Shown piece after piece: positions 5,431-5,686 of a stretch of 5,686 nt of DNA; the first letter of the stretch is position 1; each line of letters opens with the position of its first letter. The notes below the pieces were generated by a model. The model did no database searches. It was not told the origin of the DNA and saw nothing but the letters and a program-made list of their open reading frames with translations. The DNA comes from UBA6901 sp035256085 (GTDB lineage Bacteria; Pseudomonadota; Gammaproteobacteria; Acidiferrobacterales; UBA6901). A program made the translations under genes and the position numbers. The DNA is taken from contig DATEYP010000318.1 in the NCBI GenBank assembly GCA_035256085.1, positions 1-5,686 of the forward strand, written 5' to 3'.

Positions 5431-5686
5431 TCAAACCTCCGCCCGCGATACGCGGTTAACCACCTGAATCGCCCGCAGCGCCGCGGCCGTGGCGTTCTGC
5501 ACCGAGCGGTTGACGTCGAGCGCGTTGGACGCGCAGCCGGCGCCGAACACCGCCTCGGCGGTGGCGTGGATGTCAATGAAGCCGCTGGCGTCCGCGGCCA
5601 CGCCCGGCATGATGTGCGCGGCGTCCACCGACGGCTGCATGCCGACGGCCAGCACCACGAGATCGTGGGTGTTGTCGTAGCGGTGA
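5431..5686 (-). CDS. qmoA: QmoA-like HdrA-family flavoprotein, C-terminal 84 residues (5' part outside window)
   Basis: Partial gene; the frame is open to the window edge (first full codon at 5685). The visible part reads HRYDNTHDLVVLAVGMQPSV, then GFIDIHATAEAVFGAGCASNALDVNRSVQ, and ends in LRAIQVVNRVSRAEV. The phrase DLVVLAVGMQPS is the second nucleotide-binding segment of HdrA-type flavoproteins, and VFGAGCASNALDVNRSVQNATAA is the usual final FAD-contacting segment. The protein stops there with no C-terminal ferredoxin or MvhD domain, which fits QmoA rather than QmoB or full-length HdrA. An internal GTG at 5658 is a valine in the middle of a conserved strand, not a start. QmoA and QmoB together form the flavin core that receives electrons from APS reductase. 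It is the first visible gene of the operon; sat and aprBA would be expected further upstream, but that is outside this window. Confidence 0.86.
   Translation of the reverse strand, partial: HRYDNTHDLVVLAVGMQPSVDAAHIMPGVAADASGFIDIHATAEAVFGAGCASNALDVNRSVQNATAAALRAIQVVNRVSRAEV

Overview
The window comes from a GC-rich bacterium. The gene content and the style of the intergenic repeats suggest a beta- or gamma-proteobacterial sulfur oxidiser; this taxonomic guess is an inference. Nearly all coding capacity is on the minus strand and reads from the right edge leftwards: the 3' end of a qmoA-like gene (truncated by the window), a short chimeric gene, qmoB, hdrC and hdrB. A strong rho-independent terminator follows hdrB, and then comes a separate gene for a small two-helix membrane protein with a HAMP domain. 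A bidirectional terminator separates that gene from the left edge, which holds a REP-like repeat and perhaps the last codons of a plus-strand gene.

The qmo/hdr genes encode the electron-transfer module that works with dissimilatory APS reductase. QmoA and QmoB are HdrA-like flavoproteins, and this QmoB also carries two 4Fe-4S clusters and a C-terminal MvhD-like 2Fe-2S domain. Instead of the usual membrane cytochrome-b subunit QmoC, the operon continues with separate soluble HdrC (two 4Fe-4S clusters) and HdrB (two CCG domains). This is a QmoAB-HdrCB arrangement of the kind known from Gram-positive sulfate reducers and, I believe, some sulfur oxidisers. No quinone-reactive membrane subunit is encoded here.

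The most unusual feature is the 88-codon gene between qmoA and qmoB. Its first 63 residues are a diverged copy of the QmoB N-terminus and its last 25 are a diverged copy of the QmoA C-terminus. They are joined in frame at a short sequence that both parents share. It has a strong Shine-Dalgarno site and an intact frame despite about 25% nucleotide divergence, and it keeps three of the four cysteines of the N-terminal cluster motif. It looks like the scar of a tandem qmoAB duplication or deletion that may have been kept as a small protein.

The spacers of the operon hold repeats: an element of about 145 bp with terminal inverted repeats between qmoA and the chimera, an imperfect direct repeat before qmoB, and a long hairpin between hdrC and hdrB. 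Two of these repeats supply or overlap ribosome-binding sites.
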